The notes below the pieces were generated by a model that was not told the DNA's origin, ran no database searches, and saw nothing but the letters and a program-made list of their open reading frames with translations. A program made the translations under genes and the position numbers. 64,000 bases of DNA. It comes from Vicingaceae bacterium (lineage in GTDB: Bacteria; Bacteroidota; Bacteroidia; Flavobacteriales_E; Vicingaceae). Of this stretch, positions 1-9,181 are shown one piece after another. Location of the stretch: positions 18,465 through 82,464 of the forward strand of contig JAHYJH010000003.1 in the NCBI GenBank assembly GCA_019429185.1. The letters are read 5' to 3'. Each line of letters starts with the position of its first letter. Within the stretch, counting starts at the first letter, position 1.

Positions 1-846
1 ATCTTTTGTTCCATTTGAATCTACATCCATTGAAAGTATGGAAGAACCTGAATGTTTATTTCCACCACCAATTCTTTCAGGATTATTGATGTTAAACCCA
101 CATGAATCGTATAATGTTATTGTATTTGAAGTAGCTCCTTCTGTAAAATACCCCCAACACTTATTACGAAGTTCAAAATCTAAACTATCACAATCACCAT
201 ATCTTTCTTGAGATAAATTTTTATGGTATTCAACTTGAGATCCTAAAATACTAAAAGTGATAATATCTAAATCGCCATCACCATCAATATCATCAATAAC
301 AGGAATATCTATGGTTGTAACAAATAAATTAACCATACTTGGAGTTGGTGAATCGGGCTGAAAATTAGAATATAAAATGGTGCTGGTTGGATTCCCTCCA
401 GTAACCATAGAAAATTGTAAAGCCCCTCCTGTTGTAGTATTTTTATAAACCGTTACACCACCTGTTCCGGCAGTAAAAATATCCATAAGTCCATCGCAAT
501 TATAATCTCTCAACAATACCCAATCATGCAAATCAGCAGGGAACTGAGTTATATATTGAGGAGCCAATACATAAGAAGACTGATTAGGAATTCCTAAATT
601 AATAAAGGTAGATATCCTATTAATACTTCTATCAAACACAAACAAATCCATAATATTATCGTTGTTTAAGTCTATTTCAGAAAATTGAGGCGAATTAAAA
701 CCTCCAGTCCAAGCATGTTTTAGGGTGTCTCCATTTTGATTTAAAACTACAATCGAATCGAAACGAGTGAAATTTAGTTGTGCAAATGATACTGTACTTG
801 TGTAAATTAATAGAAAAAAAAGTGCACATTTATTTAGTTTTTTCAT
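1..846 (-). CDS. Exported FG-GAP/VCBS repeat protein, 3' end outside window
   Basis: The frame is open from an ATG at 846 down to the window edge, so only the N-terminal 282 residues are visible. It begins MKKLNKCALFFLLIYTS and ends its signal peptide near SFAQ, so it is exported. Three Ca2+-binding-type FG-GAP/VCBS repeats are readable: DLNNDNIMDLFVF, DYNCDGLMDIFTA and DIDGDGDLDIITF. Such repeats build beta-propellers in cell-surface proteins. In this phylum these proteins usually end in a T9SS sorting domain, which here would lie outside the window. It is transcribed away from secDF. The exact ligand or role is unknown. Confidence 0.85.
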   Translation of the reverse strand, partial: MKKLNKCALFFLLIYTSTVSFAQLNFTRFDSIVVLNQNGDTLKHAWTGGFNSPQFSEIDLNNDNIMDLFVFDRSINRISTFINLGIPNQSSYVLAPQYITQFPADLHDWVLLRDYNCDGLMDIFTAGTGGVTVYKNTTTGGALQFSMVTGGNPTSTILYSNFQPDSPTPSMVNLFVTTIDIPVIDDIDGDGDLDIITFSILGSQVEYHKNLSQERYGDCDSLDFELRNKCWGYFTEGATSNTITLYDSCGFNINNPERIGGGNKHSGSSILSMDVDSNGTKD

Positions 847-927
847 GCAAAAAGTATTGATTTAGGTGTTGGTGTAAAGGTATATAATTTTAACAATTAA
901 AAAAAAAATAAAGAATTAAAATTAATG

Positions 928-958
928 TTTGTAAAACGCATTTGAAATTCTATATTTG
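928..958 (+). promoter_or_regulatory. Bacteroidota-type promoter of secDF
   Basis: TTTG at 928-931 is followed after exactly 19 bases by TATATTTG at 951-958. This matches the TTTG-N19-TAnnTTTG consensus used by the primary sigma factor of this phylum. Transcription would start near 965, leaving a leader of about 30 bases before the ATG at 996. Confidence 0.75.
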
Positions 959-995
959 CAGGCTTATAAAATTTTATACAAAAAACACATAAAAA

Positions 996-3900
996 ATGCA
1001 AAACAAAGGACTATTAACAACATTCACAGTGCTTTTCGCTATAGCGAGTATTTATTCTCTTTCATTAACTTGGGTAGCTGTTGGAGTAGAAAATGATGCA
1101 AAAGACTATGCCGAAACTTATCACAATGGAAATTCCGATGCTGAATTTGCCTATTTAGATTCAATGGCTTCAGTAGAAGTTTATCCATTAATTAACTACA
1201 CGTATGGCGAGTTAAGAACAAAAATGTTAAACCTCGGTTTAGATTTAAAAGGTGGTATGAACGTAACGCTTGAAGTGCAAGTGGACGAAGTTGTGAGAGC
1301 GTTGTCATCTTATAGTACTGACCCTGCCTTTAATAAAGCTATTGATGAAGCCAATACAATGCAAATAAAAAATGGTGGAAATTTTGTTTCTCAATTTGCT
1401 GATGTTTACAAAAAAAACAATCCCAATGGAAAGTTAATTTCTGTTTTCTATACTAGAGATAATAAAGAAAGACTTTCACCAAATGCGACCAATGAGGAAG
1501 TTATTGAATTTATTAATGACATCGCAAATGCCGCCATTGAACAATCTTTTGAGGTAATTAGAACCCGAATTGGTTTATTCGGTGCCGCTCAACCTAACAT
1601 TCAACGTATGACTGGTTCTGACCGAATTTTAGTTGAATTACCTGGTGTGAAAAACAAAGAAAGAGTAAGACAATTGTTGCAAGGAACAGCAAAATTAGAG
1701 TTCTGGACAACTGCACAAAACAATGAATTTTATCCGTTGTTAGATCAAGCAAACACTCGATTAGCAAAATTATTAAATAAAGATAGTGCTAAAGAAACTG
1801 ATGACAGCACAACTGTTGCTAATGATTCCACTTTAGTTGCTGATGCTGATTTAGAGCTAAAAAATGACAATACTAAAAATGATAGTGCAAAAACTGAAAC
1901 TGATATCTTTAGTGCATTGGATAAAACAAACGATTCATCTGCAACTGATATTTTAGATAAGGTTACAAGTGCAGAAGATTCTGTTGCATTATTCCAAAAA
2001 AGTGTGAAGGAAAATCCGTTGTTTGCTTTATTAACTATTCCAACCTACCAAAATGAACAAGGTCAACAAGTATTTGCTGAAGGTGCTGTTGTAGGAATTG
2101 TTGCCGTAAAAGATACAGCTAAAATAAATCGGTATTTGGGAATGAACGAAATAAAAGAAATTATTTCTCCAAGAAAATACAAATTACTTTGGGCATACAA
2201 AGCATTTGATGAAAAACAACAATTTGTTCAATTGTATGCAATTAAAGTAACCAATCGTGAAGGTAAAGCAGAGTTAGAAGGAGATGTTATTGTTGATGCT
2301 CGACAAGATTTTGGTCAATTTAATGGTGCTCCGGAAATTGTTATGCAAATGAATGGCGAAGGAGCAATAAAATGGAAAAAATTGACTGGAGAAAATGTTG
2401 GAAAACCTATTGCTATTGTACTAGACAACTTGGTTTATTCAGCTCCTGCTCCATCTGAAGAAATTGGAGGTGGTCGTTCAAGCATTTCTGGTTCTTTTGA
2501 AATAGAAGAAGCAAAATTAATTGCCAACATTTTAAAAGCTGGTAAACTACCTGCTCCAGCTCGTATTGTTGAAGAAGCTATTGTTGGTCCTACTTTAGGA
2601 AAAGAATCAATTACTAAAGGATTACAATCTTTCCTAATTGCCTTGTTAATTGTTTTAGCATATATGATATTCTACTATTCTAAAGCTGGTATTGCTGCTG
2701 TCATAGCATTGATTACTAATATGTTCTTCATATTTGGAATCTTGGCTTCCATGCCTCAATTAATTGCACTAACATTACCTGGTATTGCTGGTATAATACT
2801 AACAATAGGTATGTCGGTTGATGCCAACGTACTTATTTTTGAGCGAATACGAGAAGAGCTTGCTGCAGGAAAAGGAATGCGTTTAGCTGTTTCTGATGGA
2901 TATAAATTTGCTTATTCTTCCATTATTGATGCAAACATCACCACGTTGTTAACTGGTTTTGTATTGTGGTTCTTCGGTTCGGGACCAGTTGAAGGTTTTG
3001 CTAAAACTTTAGTAATTGGTATCTTAACCTCATTGTTTACAGCAATTTTTATTACTCGTTTAATTTTTGAATACAATTTGAATAGAAATAAAAAACTGAG
3101 CTTTACTTCTAAATTTACTGATGGATTCTTTCAAAACTCCAAATTTAATTTCTTAAAAAACAGAAAAAAATTCTACATCCTTTCAGGTGTAATTATCCTT
3201 ATTGGAATTGGTTCATTAGCTACCAAAGGATTACAAAAAGGTGTTGATTTTAAAGGAGGAAGAACGTATGTTGTGCGTTTTCAAAATGTTGATAAAATTG
3301 AAACAGAAAAAGTATTTAAACAACTTGCTTCACTTTTTGAAACCGCTCCTGAGGTAAAAACATTTGGTGATGATAATCAAGTGAAAATTACAACAACTTA
3401 CCTTATCGATAGTAAAGACGAAAAAGCTGATGATATTGTAGAAGCAAAATTATTTGAAGGTATGTCTTCAATTATTGGAGCAGAAGTAGATAAAGAAACT
3501 TTTTTAAATACCTATTTAATGAGTTCCCAAAAAGTTGGACCTACCATTGCAAATGACATGATACGATCATCTATACTATCTATAGTTTTCGCATTAATCA
3601 TTATCTTTTTATACATCTTGTTTAGATTTAAGCAAATGTCTTTTGGTGCAGGAGCATTAATAGCTGTTTTTCATGATGTATTAATCGTGCTATCCTTATT
3701 CTCAATTTTCTATGGAATTTTACCTTTCTCTTTAGAAGTAGATCAAGCATTTATTGCGGCTATTTTAACTGTGGTTGGTTACTCCATTAATGATACTGTG
3801 GTTGTATTTGATAGAATAAGAGAGTACTTAGGAGCTTTCAAAAAACGAGATACCGAAGATTTAATTAACTCAGCACTTAATACTACATTAAGTAGAACTG

Positions 3901-4097
3901 TTAATACTTCTTTAAGTACCATCTTTGTATTGTTAATGATATTTATTTTCGGAGGTGAGGTTATTAGAGGATTTGCTTTCGCTCTACTAATCGGTATTAT
4001 TGTTGGAACTTATTCATCTCTTTTCATTGCTTCTCCTATTGTTTTTGATTTCATGAAAAAAAAGAATGAAAAAGAAGCTGCTATCCTAAAAAAATAA
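996..4097 (+). CDS. secDF: Protein translocase subunit SecDF (fused SecD-SecF)
   Basis: Inner-membrane partner of SecYEG that uses the proton gradient to pull secreted proteins across. At 1033 residues it is the single-chain SecDF usual in Bacteroidota. The SecD half has the LGLDLKGGMNV motif near residue 80, a large periplasmic domain, and the membrane motif GMSVDANVLIFERIREEL near 610. The SecF half begins around residue 710, with KGVDFKGGRTY and then YSINDTVVVFDRIREYL near 930. Residues about 265-325 are a low-complexity Asp/Ser/Thr/Lys insertion inside the SecD periplasmic domain. Its own promoter precedes it and a strong terminator follows, so it is probably monocistronic. Confidence 0.97.
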   Translation: MQNKGLLTTFTVLFAIASIYSLSLTWVAVGVENDAKDYAETYHNGNSDAEFAYLDSMASVEVYPLINYTYGELRTKMLNLGLDLKGGMNVTLEVQVDEVVRALSSYSTDPAFNKAIDEANTMQIKNGGNFVSQFADVYKKNNPNGKLISVFYTRDNKERLSPNATNEEVIEFINDIANAAIEQSFEVIRTRIGLFGAAQPNIQRMTGSDRILVELPGVKNKERVRQLLQGTAKLEFWTTAQNNEFYPLLDQANTRLAKLLNKDSAKETDDSTTVANDSTLVADADLELKNDNTKNDSAKTETDIFSALDKTNDSSATDILDKVTSAEDSVALFQKSVKENPLFALLTIPTYQNEQGQQVFAEGAVVGIVAVKDTAKINRYLGMNEIKEIISPRKYKLLWAYKAFDEKQQFVQLYAIKVTNREGKAELEGDVIVDARQDFGQFNGAPEIVMQMNGEGAIKWKKLTGENVGKPIAIVLDNLVYSAPAPSEEIGGGRSSISGSFEIEEAKLIANILKAGKLPAPARIVEEAIVGPTLGKESITKGLQSFLIALLIVLAYMIFYYSKAGIAAVIALITNMFFIFGILASMPQLIALTLPGIAGIILTIGMSVDANVLIFERIREELAAGKGMRLAVSDGYKFAYSSIIDANITTLLTGFVLWFFGSGPVEGFAKTLVIGILTSLFTAIFITRLIFEYNLNRNKKLSFTSKFTDGFFQNSKFNFLKNRKKFYILSGVIILIGIGSLATKGLQKGVDFKGGRTYVVRFQNVDKIETEKVFKQLASLFETAPEVKTFGDDNQVKITTTYLIDSKDEKADDIVEAKLFEGMSSIIGAEVDKETFLNTYLMSSQKVGPTIANDMIRSSILSIVFALIIIFLYILFRFKQMSFGAGALIAVFHDVLIVLSLFSIFYGILPFSLEVDQAFIAAILTVVGYSINDTVVVFDRIREYLGAFKKRDTEDLINSALNTTLSRTVNTSLSTIFVLLMIFIFGGEVIRGFAFALLIGIIVGTYSSLFIASPIVFDFMKKKNEKEAAILKK

Positions 4098-4120
4098 AAA
4101 GTCAATAAAATTAAATTTTA

Positions 4121-4160
4121 AATAAGCTGTTCGGAGTATTCAGAACAGCTTATTTTTTTT
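4121..4160 (+). terminator. Rho-independent terminator after secDF
   Basis: AATAAGCTGTTC (4121-4132) pairs perfectly with GAACAGCTTATT (4143-4154) over a 10-base loop and runs into eight T. It ends secDF transcription before the tatA-like gene. Confidence 0.9.
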
Positions 4161-4161
4161 G

Positions 4162-4169
4162 TAGCTTTG
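4162..4169 (+). promoter_or_regulatory. Probable -7 box of the tatA-like gene
   Basis: TAGCTTTG fits TAnnTTTG and sits directly after the secDF terminator. The predicted start of transcription (about 4176) lies between it and the ATG at 4197. This argues against the in-frame TTG at 4167 as the translation start. No clear -33 TTTG is seen. Confidence 0.45.
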
Positions 4170-4196
4170 CTCTATATTTTCTTATTATTAGTAATT

Positions 4197-4544
4197 ATGA
4201 TGCTTTTTTTAAATATTGGAGGTGGAGAACTTTTTATCATCGCTTTGGTGGTGATTATGTTTTTTGGTTCAAAAAAAATTCCAGAGATAGCAAGAATGAT
4301 AGGCAAAGGAATTAGTGAAGTAAAAAATGCTACCAATGATATCCAACAAGAAATAAAAAGCTCTGTTCCTGACCTCTCAAAAGTAAAAGACTCTATGAAT
4401 GTTCAAAAACAAATGAAAAGCTACTTTATTGATGAACTATCAACCACTCCTTCTCCTCAAAATAACAAAAAAGAACAAAATATTCCAGATACAACTTCTG
4501 AAGAAAATCCATTAAAACCAAACAATTCAGTTTCCAGAAATTAA
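4197..4544 (+). CDS. tatA: Sec-independent translocase protein TatA/TatB family
   Basis: Pore-forming or receptor-type component of the twin-arginine pathway, which exports folded proteins. The start is ATG at 4197 (a second ATG follows at 4200); an upstream TTG at 4167 overlaps the likely promoter. The chain opens MMLFLNIGGGELFIIALVVI, one membrane helix, followed by the FFGSKKIPEIARMIGKGI hinge and amphipathic helix typical of TatA. Next come a charged coiled segment (NATNDIQQEI) and a polar Pro/Asn/Lys-rich tail. At 115 residues it is longer than a minimal TatA. No tatC is nearby. Whether it acts as TatA or TatB cannot be told from sequence alone. Confidence 0.85.
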   Translation: MMLFLNIGGGELFIIALVVIMFFGSKKIPEIARMIGKGISEVKNATNDIQQEIKSSVPDLSKVKDSMNVQKQMKSYFIDELSTTPSPQNNKKEQNIPDTTSEENPLKPNNSVSRN

Positions 4545-4596
4545 TTTTATAATGCAAATAAACGTACATTATTAATCCTAATTCGTAAATCAAGAA

Positions 4597-5538
4597 ATGG
4601 ATTATATATTACTCATAGGCGGTTTAGCTATTTTAATTGCAGGTGGAGATTTATTGGTTAGAGGTGCTGTCGGTATAGCTCTTAAATTCAACCTTTCCCC
4701 TTTAGTAATAGGCATGACCATTGTTTCTTTTGGAACATCTGCCCCCGAACTTTTGGTAAGCTTAAAAGCCGCCTTAGAAGGGCATCCTGAAATTGCAATA
4801 GGAAATGTAGTTGGGTCTAACATTGCTAACATTGCTTTGGTATTAGGATTAACCACCATGATACTTCCTATTCCTGTTCAGAAAAACACATTAAAAATAG
4901 ATTGGCCCATTATGATGGGTTTATCTGTGTTATTTTATTTGTTTATCTTAAATGGAGTATTAAACACTTGGGAAGGAGCTATTTTTGTATTACTTCTTCT
5001 TATTTTCATTATATACCAACTTAAATCATCAAAAAGCAATGAAACAGATGATGACGATGAAGCAATAGAAGCAGTAAAATCAAACTATTCAAATGTATAT
5101 CTTCACTTACTTTTTATTCTTTTGGGTGTTGTTGGCTTAGCTTTTGGTGCTGATTGGCTTTTGGAAGGAGCTGTAAATATTGCTAAAAATTTTGGTGTTA
5201 CTGAACACGTTATAAGTGTAACAATAATTGCTTTCGGAACAAGTGTGCCTGAATTAGCGACTTCCATCATTGCTGCGTTCAAAAAACAAATGGATATTTC
5301 CGTTGGTAATTTAATTGGATCTAATATTTTTAATTTATTAGCCGTGCTTGGAATTACTTCCATGATTAGAGAAATACCAATCAGCAATCAAGTAATTACC
5401 AACGATGTATTTTGGATGTTAGGCACCTCATTTCTTCTACTTCCATTTATGCTCAACTATAACATCAGCCGATGGAAAGGAGCTGTGCTTACGCTATCTT
5501 ATTTAGCATACGTTTTTTTTCTGTTGAGAGGAATTTAA
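4597..5538 (+). CDS. Calcium/sodium antiporter (CaCA superfamily, YrbG-like)
   Basis: Inner-membrane cation exchanger of 313 residues, about ten helices, in the two inverted halves typical of the family. Alpha-1 repeat: GMTIVSFGTSAPELLVS then GNVVGSNIANIALVLG. Alpha-2 repeat: VTIIAFGTSVPELATSI then GNLIGSNIFNLLAVLG. These GTSxPEL and GSNIxN motifs form the ion-binding site. Between the halves is a short acidic cytosolic loop (NETDDDDEAIEA). It follows the tatA-like gene by about 50 bases and may be co-transcribed. The physiological ion is not certain. Confidence 0.93.
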   Translation: MDYILLIGGLAILIAGGDLLVRGAVGIALKFNLSPLVIGMTIVSFGTSAPELLVSLKAALEGHPEIAIGNVVGSNIANIALVLGLTTMILPIPVQKNTLKIDWPIMMGLSVLFYLFILNGVLNTWEGAIFVLLLLIFIIYQLKSSKSNETDDDDEAIEAVKSNYSNVYLHLLFILLGVVGLAFGADWLLEGAVNIAKNFGVTEHVISVTIIAFGTSVPELATSIIAAFKKQMDISVGNLIGSNIFNLLAVLGITSMIREIPISNQVITNDVFWMLGTSFLLLPFMLNYNISRWKGAVLTLSYLAYVFFLLRGI

Positions 5539-5544
5539 GAAACC

Positions 5545-5577
5545 AAACCTCCAAGGTTTTGAAAACCTTGGAGGTTT
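5545..5577. terminator. Bidirectional terminator between convergent genes
   Basis: A perfect inverted repeat (AAACCTCCAAGGTTTT and its complement, with one central base) lies between the antiporter gene and the convergent DUF3570 gene. T-runs occur at either end, so it can serve both strands. Confidence 0.85.
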
Positions 5578-5590
5578 TAAAGGTTTTAAA

Positions 5591-6832
5591 TTAAAAAACG
5601 GTTAAACTAAACCCCATACTAATTAAATAAGAATTTAGTCCATCGCTTCTATCATAATTGGCATAACGCAAATTGATAGATTTGAATTTAACCATGCGTT
5701 TTTTACTCATCGCATTTTGAAAGATGCCAAAAAGAGGTTCGTATTTGAATCCTAACCCAACATAGTTCGACTCAAAATTAGATAAATCATAATCGGAAGT
5801 ATAATATTTGTCGGTTAACTGATGTTCGCCAAAAGGGGCAAAATAGTCAGCGGCCGTTTGCGTATGATAACGATAAAAAGGATAAAACGCAATGGCTTTA
5901 CTAAATCTTATTGGAGTCTCAATTTCATAGGTGTTTCCAATTATTCCAAAATCATCATAATAATAGCGATAAAATCCTCTTAAAATAAAAGTACTGTTTA
6001 AATAATAATGAAACCGAAGTGCAACTGGTATTTTCATTCGTGAATCGGGCAAAAATTCCCTTCTTCTTACTTTCGATGAAATTATGGTTGAAATTTCGTC
6101 TAATGAAGTCGTATTAACTCCATCATCAAAATAAACACGATGAAAAGGTGTTGCCAATAAGCCTGATTGGTAGGTGATTTCAGCAGTTAAAGCAAGTTGA
6201 AATTTTTTGGTCAACACTTGAGCATAAGTAGTCGCAAAATTAAGTGTTAAACGCGTATTCTCACCTTCTGGTTCATTTCTCAGCTCAATTGGGCGGTAGA
6301 GTGTATAGCTATCATAAAAAACTTTCCCTTTAAAAGAAAGACTTTTGTTTCTGTTTTTGGATTCAACCTCATAACCAGAACCAACATTAAAAGAAGCAAC
6401 ATCATATTCACTTGAAAAACCAAGTCCAACTTCATACGATTTTCGCTTATTAATTTTATGTGTAACACCAATATCTCCATGAACTCTAGTATCTTGCTTA
6501 GAATCGGAAGACACATCAATATCTATATTATCTGTTGATGCTGAAGTAATAAAATCTTGACCAAAGTTTATGGAATAAGTATTTTTTCCATAAGGAATAC
6601 TTATAATTAAAGAATTTGTAAAATCTTGAAGATTTTCTGTTCCTCTTCCTCCCGTAACAGGCGAATGAACTCCATCCTGATCATAATAACTCGATAGAAT
6701 ATCAATTTCAATTTGACCTAATTTGGCTTTAACTGTGTCTTGAGTTGAAACTTCTGTTGAAGTATTTTGAGCGACTAAATTTCCTCCTAAAATTAATATT
6801 GCTGCACCAAGTGTTTTTTTAATTAATTGCAT
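5591..6832 (-). CDS. DUF3570 outer-membrane beta-barrel protein
   Basis: A 413-residue exported protein with a signal peptide ending near NLVAQ. After it comes the family-typical stretch with DQDGVHSPVTGGRGTE. The rest alternates short polar and aromatic strands (for example YRYYYDDFGI), as in an outer-membrane barrel. I place the start at ATG 6832; the frame also has a TTG six bases upstream. The ATG overlaps the end of the DUF4266 gene by ten bases, so the two are probably translationally coupled. DUF3570, DUF4266, ApbE and thioredoxin genes in one row suggest an extracytoplasmic flavin or redox function. That role is inference. Confidence 0.85.
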   Translation of the reverse strand: MQLIKKTLGAAILILGGNLVAQNTSTEVSTQDTVKAKLGQIEIDILSSYYDQDGVHSPVTGGRGTENLQDFTNSLIISIPYGKNTYSINFGQDFITSASTDNIDIDVSSDSKQDTRVHGDIGVTHKINKRKSYEVGLGFSSEYDVASFNVGSGYEVESKNRNKSLSFKGKVFYDSYTLYRPIELRNEPEGENTRLTLNFATTYAQVLTKKFQLALTAEITYQSGLLATPFHRVYFDDGVNTTSLDEISTIISSKVRRREFLPDSRMKIPVALRFHYYLNSTFILRGFYRYYYDDFGIIGNTYEIETPIRFSKAIAFYPFYRYHTQTAADYFAPFGEHQLTDKYYTSDYDLSNFESNYVGLGFKYEPLFGIFQNAMSKKRMVKFKSINLRYANYDRSDGLNSYLISMGFSLTVF

Positions 6833-7041
6833 CCACAACCTCCTCCTGATTTACCTCCATTAGCACCAGAAGCACCTTCTCGATAAGATTGAAAATTGGT
6901 ATCAAATACCTTAATTTTTGAATCGGACAGTTTCATGTCTTCATCATTGATAGCTCCTTTTTGAAATTCTTCAACGGCTGCACATGAACTCAAAAAGCTT
7001 ATGGCTATTGTTGAAAGAATTAATGATAATTTTAATTTCAT
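6823..7041 (-). CDS. DUF4266 small lipoprotein with Gly/Cys-rich tail
   Basis: A 72-residue protein with a lipoprotein signal (ISFLSSC, lipidated Cys near residue 20). A short charged segment (KGAINDEDMKLS) follows, then the tail REGASGANGGKSGGGCGCN. The Gly-rich ending with two Cys separated by one Gly is what marks the DUF4266 family. It lies seven bases after apbE and overlaps the DUF3570 gene. The Cys pair could be a substrate for the adjacent thioredoxin or a ligand or attachment site; none of this is established here. Confidence 0.85.
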   Translation of the reverse strand: MKLKLSLILSTIAISFLSSCAAVEEFQKGAINDEDMKLSDSKIKVFDTNFQSYREGASGANGGKSGGGCGCN

Positions 7042-7048
7042 TCTTTAA

Positions 7049-8095
7049 TTATTGATTGATTATTAGATGATTGTTGATTATTTTTTTAGTTTCTTTCTGT
7101 TCATAATAGTTTAATTTAATTCCATTTGATGTAAGCATTTCATCATTGTCAGTAACAATTAAACATTCAATATTTCTAAGTTTATTAATAAGTGTTAAGC
7201 CTTTTTCAGGACCTAAAATAAAAACAGATGTTGCTAATGCATCCGCTATTTCGGCATCGGCACAAATAATGGTAACACTTTTTGTCCCTGTTGCGGGCCA
7301 GCCTGTTGTAGGATTAATAATGTGCGAATATTTTTTTCCTTCAACCGTAAAAAACTTTTCGTAATTGCCTGAAGTAACCACAGCCATATCGCTAATTATC
7401 AACCAACCCATTACCTTGTCTTTTTCTTTTGGATTAGCAATTCCAATACTCCAATCTGCATTGTTTTCCATTTTCCCCCAAGTAATTAAATCACCAGCGG
7501 CATTCACTACTCCATTAGTAATTCCAAGTTCTTGCATAATTAATTTTCCTCGGTTTGCAGCATATCCTTTTCCAATAGCACCAAACCCAATTCGCATTCC
7601 TTTTTCTTTCAAAAATACGGTCTGATTTTGCTCATCCACAATAATATTCTTGTAGTTGATTTTAGACACCGAAAATGCAATATCTTCATCGGAAGGTAGT
7701 GTGTTTTGTGTTCCATCAAATCTCCATAAATTAGTTACTGATGCAAAAGAAATATCAAAAACACCCTCTGTTAAATCTGATATTTTTTTGCTTCGCACAA
7801 TTAAATTCAACAATTCTTTATCAACCTTAACAAGCTTTATACCCGCATTTTCATTAATTAAACTCGTTTGTGAGGTTGGTTTCCATGATGAAATTAAATT
7901 CTCTATGCGTTGAATTTCCTTAATAGCTGAATCTATGCTGTTTTTAGCCAATATTTCATTGTCGGAAACAGCTGTAATTTCAAACCTTGTACCCATTAAT
8001 TTGAGTACTTGCTTGTAAGCAAATTTTTCATTTTCTTGCGAAAATAAATTTGTTACAACTAGAAAAATCAGTACAGTTAATCCACTTACTTTCAT
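7049..8095 (-). CDS. apbE: FAD:protein FMN transferase (ApbE)
   Basis: Attaches FMN covalently to Thr/Ser of target redox proteins outside the cytoplasm, using FAD as donor. It has 348 residues with a signal sequence (MKVSGLTVLIFLVVTNLFSQ). Family motifs appear in order: MGTRFEITA near residue 34, GFGAIGKGYAANRG near 170, NAAGDLITWG near 199, SHIINPTTGWPATG near 257 and ADALATSVFILG near 284. It overlaps the thioredoxin gene by four bases (ATGA), indicating translational coupling. The flavinylated partner is not obvious among the neighbours; no clear FMN-binding or NqrC-like domain is seen in the window. Confidence 0.94.
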   Translation of the reverse strand: MKVSGLTVLIFLVVTNLFSQENEKFAYKQVLKLMGTRFEITAVSDNEILAKNSIDSAIKEIQRIENLISSWKPTSQTSLINENAGIKLVKVDKELLNLIVRSKKISDLTEGVFDISFASVTNLWRFDGTQNTLPSDEDIAFSVSKINYKNIIVDEQNQTVFLKEKGMRIGFGAIGKGYAANRGKLIMQELGITNGVVNAAGDLITWGKMENNADWSIGIANPKEKDKVMGWLIISDMAVVTSGNYEKFFTVEGKKYSHIINPTTGWPATGTKSVTIICADAEIADALATSVFILGPEKGLTLINKLRNIECLIVTDNDEMLTSNGIKLNYYEQKETKKIINNHLIINQ

Positions 8096-8547
8096 TTAAG
8101 CAACTCATTTAAGTGTTTAATATATGCTTCTGCACCACCTTCAACAAAGCCTGTTCGTGCAAGCACTTTTTCATTACTATCCATAATAATTACTGTTGGA
8201 AACTGCCCTTCATTGTTGTACTTTTTAGCCAGTTCGGCATTTTGTTCGGAAAGTTCTTTTGAAAGTTTATTTTTAGATTTCATAGGAAAATCAACATTCA
8301 ACAAAATAAATTTATCCTTTGCATACGTTTTGAATGCTTCTGTTTGAAAAACACTTTTTTCTAAACGAATACAATTTGAACACCAATCGGAACCGGAAAA
8401 ATCCATCAAAATTAATTTGTTTTCTGCTTTTGCCTTAGACAAAGCTTCTTTGTAATTAGTTAGCCAATCTGAACTTTCATTATCAATAAACGATGTTAGC
8501 ATTACTGTTGTGAACAGAAGTACTATCAGAAATTTTAAATTTTTCAT
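8092..8547 (-). CDS. Thioredoxin-family protein, exported
   Basis: A 151-residue protein with an N-terminal signal/anchor (MKNLKFLIVLLFTTVMLTSF) and a thioredoxin fold. The active site DFSGSDWCSNCIRLEKSVF carries the CxxC pair near residue 56, and the fold's cis-Pro is in QFPTVIIMD. It is likely a periplasmic disulfide reductase or a thiol-disulfide partner. It is first of the coupled set thioredoxin-apbE-DUF4266-DUF3570, and could keep the Cys tail of the DUF4266 protein reduced (inference). Confidence 0.88.
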   Translation of the reverse strand: MKNLKFLIVLLFTTVMLTSFIDNESSDWLTNYKEALSKAKAENKLILMDFSGSDWCSNCIRLEKSVFQTEAFKTYAKDKFILLNVDFPMKSKNKLSKELSEQNAELAKKYNNEGQFPTVIIMDSNEKVLARTGFVEGGAEAYIKHLNELLK

Positions 8548-8562
8548 ATTTCTTTTCTTTTT

Positions 8563-9087
8563 TTAATTTTTTTCTAATGTTAAATAAGTATCTACAATAT
8601 TAAACCCATTATAGTTTTTCAACTCAATTATTGTTGGTCTTTGATTTAACAATTTCCATTTATTGTTAACCTGTTTTAAATTAATTAAATAATTGAAATT
8701 AATAACTATTTCCAGGTTATCAATACTTGTTACCGTATTTCCCACAGGAATAAAAACACCGTTTTCTTCTTCATCTTCGTCTTCGTCTTCATCACCCGAT
8801 GGAATTCTTCTTATACTCCATGTACCATTGTAAATATGGTTTGCTGTATCTCTACATAAAACAATATTATTAGCTTCAAATGAAAAATTATAGTTGGATA
8901 AATAGGTTGTGCTGTCAATCCCATTTTTTTCAAAATAGGTTATGTTCCAAGTTCCCTGTTGAAGGTTGTTTTTTAATTGCTCTGTAACTGTGTTTGCATT
9001 GTCTTTATTACTCTTAGAGCATGATTGAAAAGTTATTGCTCCGATAAGGAAAATAGCCAATAGCATTATATTTTTTGTTACTTTCAT
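8563..9087 (-). CDS. Lipocalin-like small lipoprotein, function unknown
   Basis: A 174-residue protein with a lipoprotein signal (GAITFQSCSKSN). It contains the phrase LQQGTWNITYFEKNG and later NGTWSIRR, reminiscent of lipocalin-like Bacteroidota lipoproteins in which a GTW strand starts the barrel. Residues about 105-114 are a very acidic run (DEDEDEEEN). It lies 15 bases upstream of the thioredoxin gene in the same orientation, so it may belong to that operon. I do not recognise a specific function. Confidence 0.65.
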   Translation of the reverse strand: MKVTKNIMLLAIFLIGAITFQSCSKSNKDNANTVTEQLKNNLQQGTWNITYFEKNGIDSTTYLSNYNFSFEANNIVLCRDTANHIYNGTWSIRRIPSGDEDEDEDEEENGVFIPVGNTVTSIDNLEIVINFNYLINLKQVNNKWKLLNQRPTIIELKNYNGFNIVDTYLTLEKN

Positions 9088-9181
9088 TTGATAATTTAAG
9101 TTTAAAATAAGATTACTTCTGTTTTAGAAAGCCTAAAAAAGACAGGTAATTAACCCATTTGAGTTGAATGATGAAATGTTT

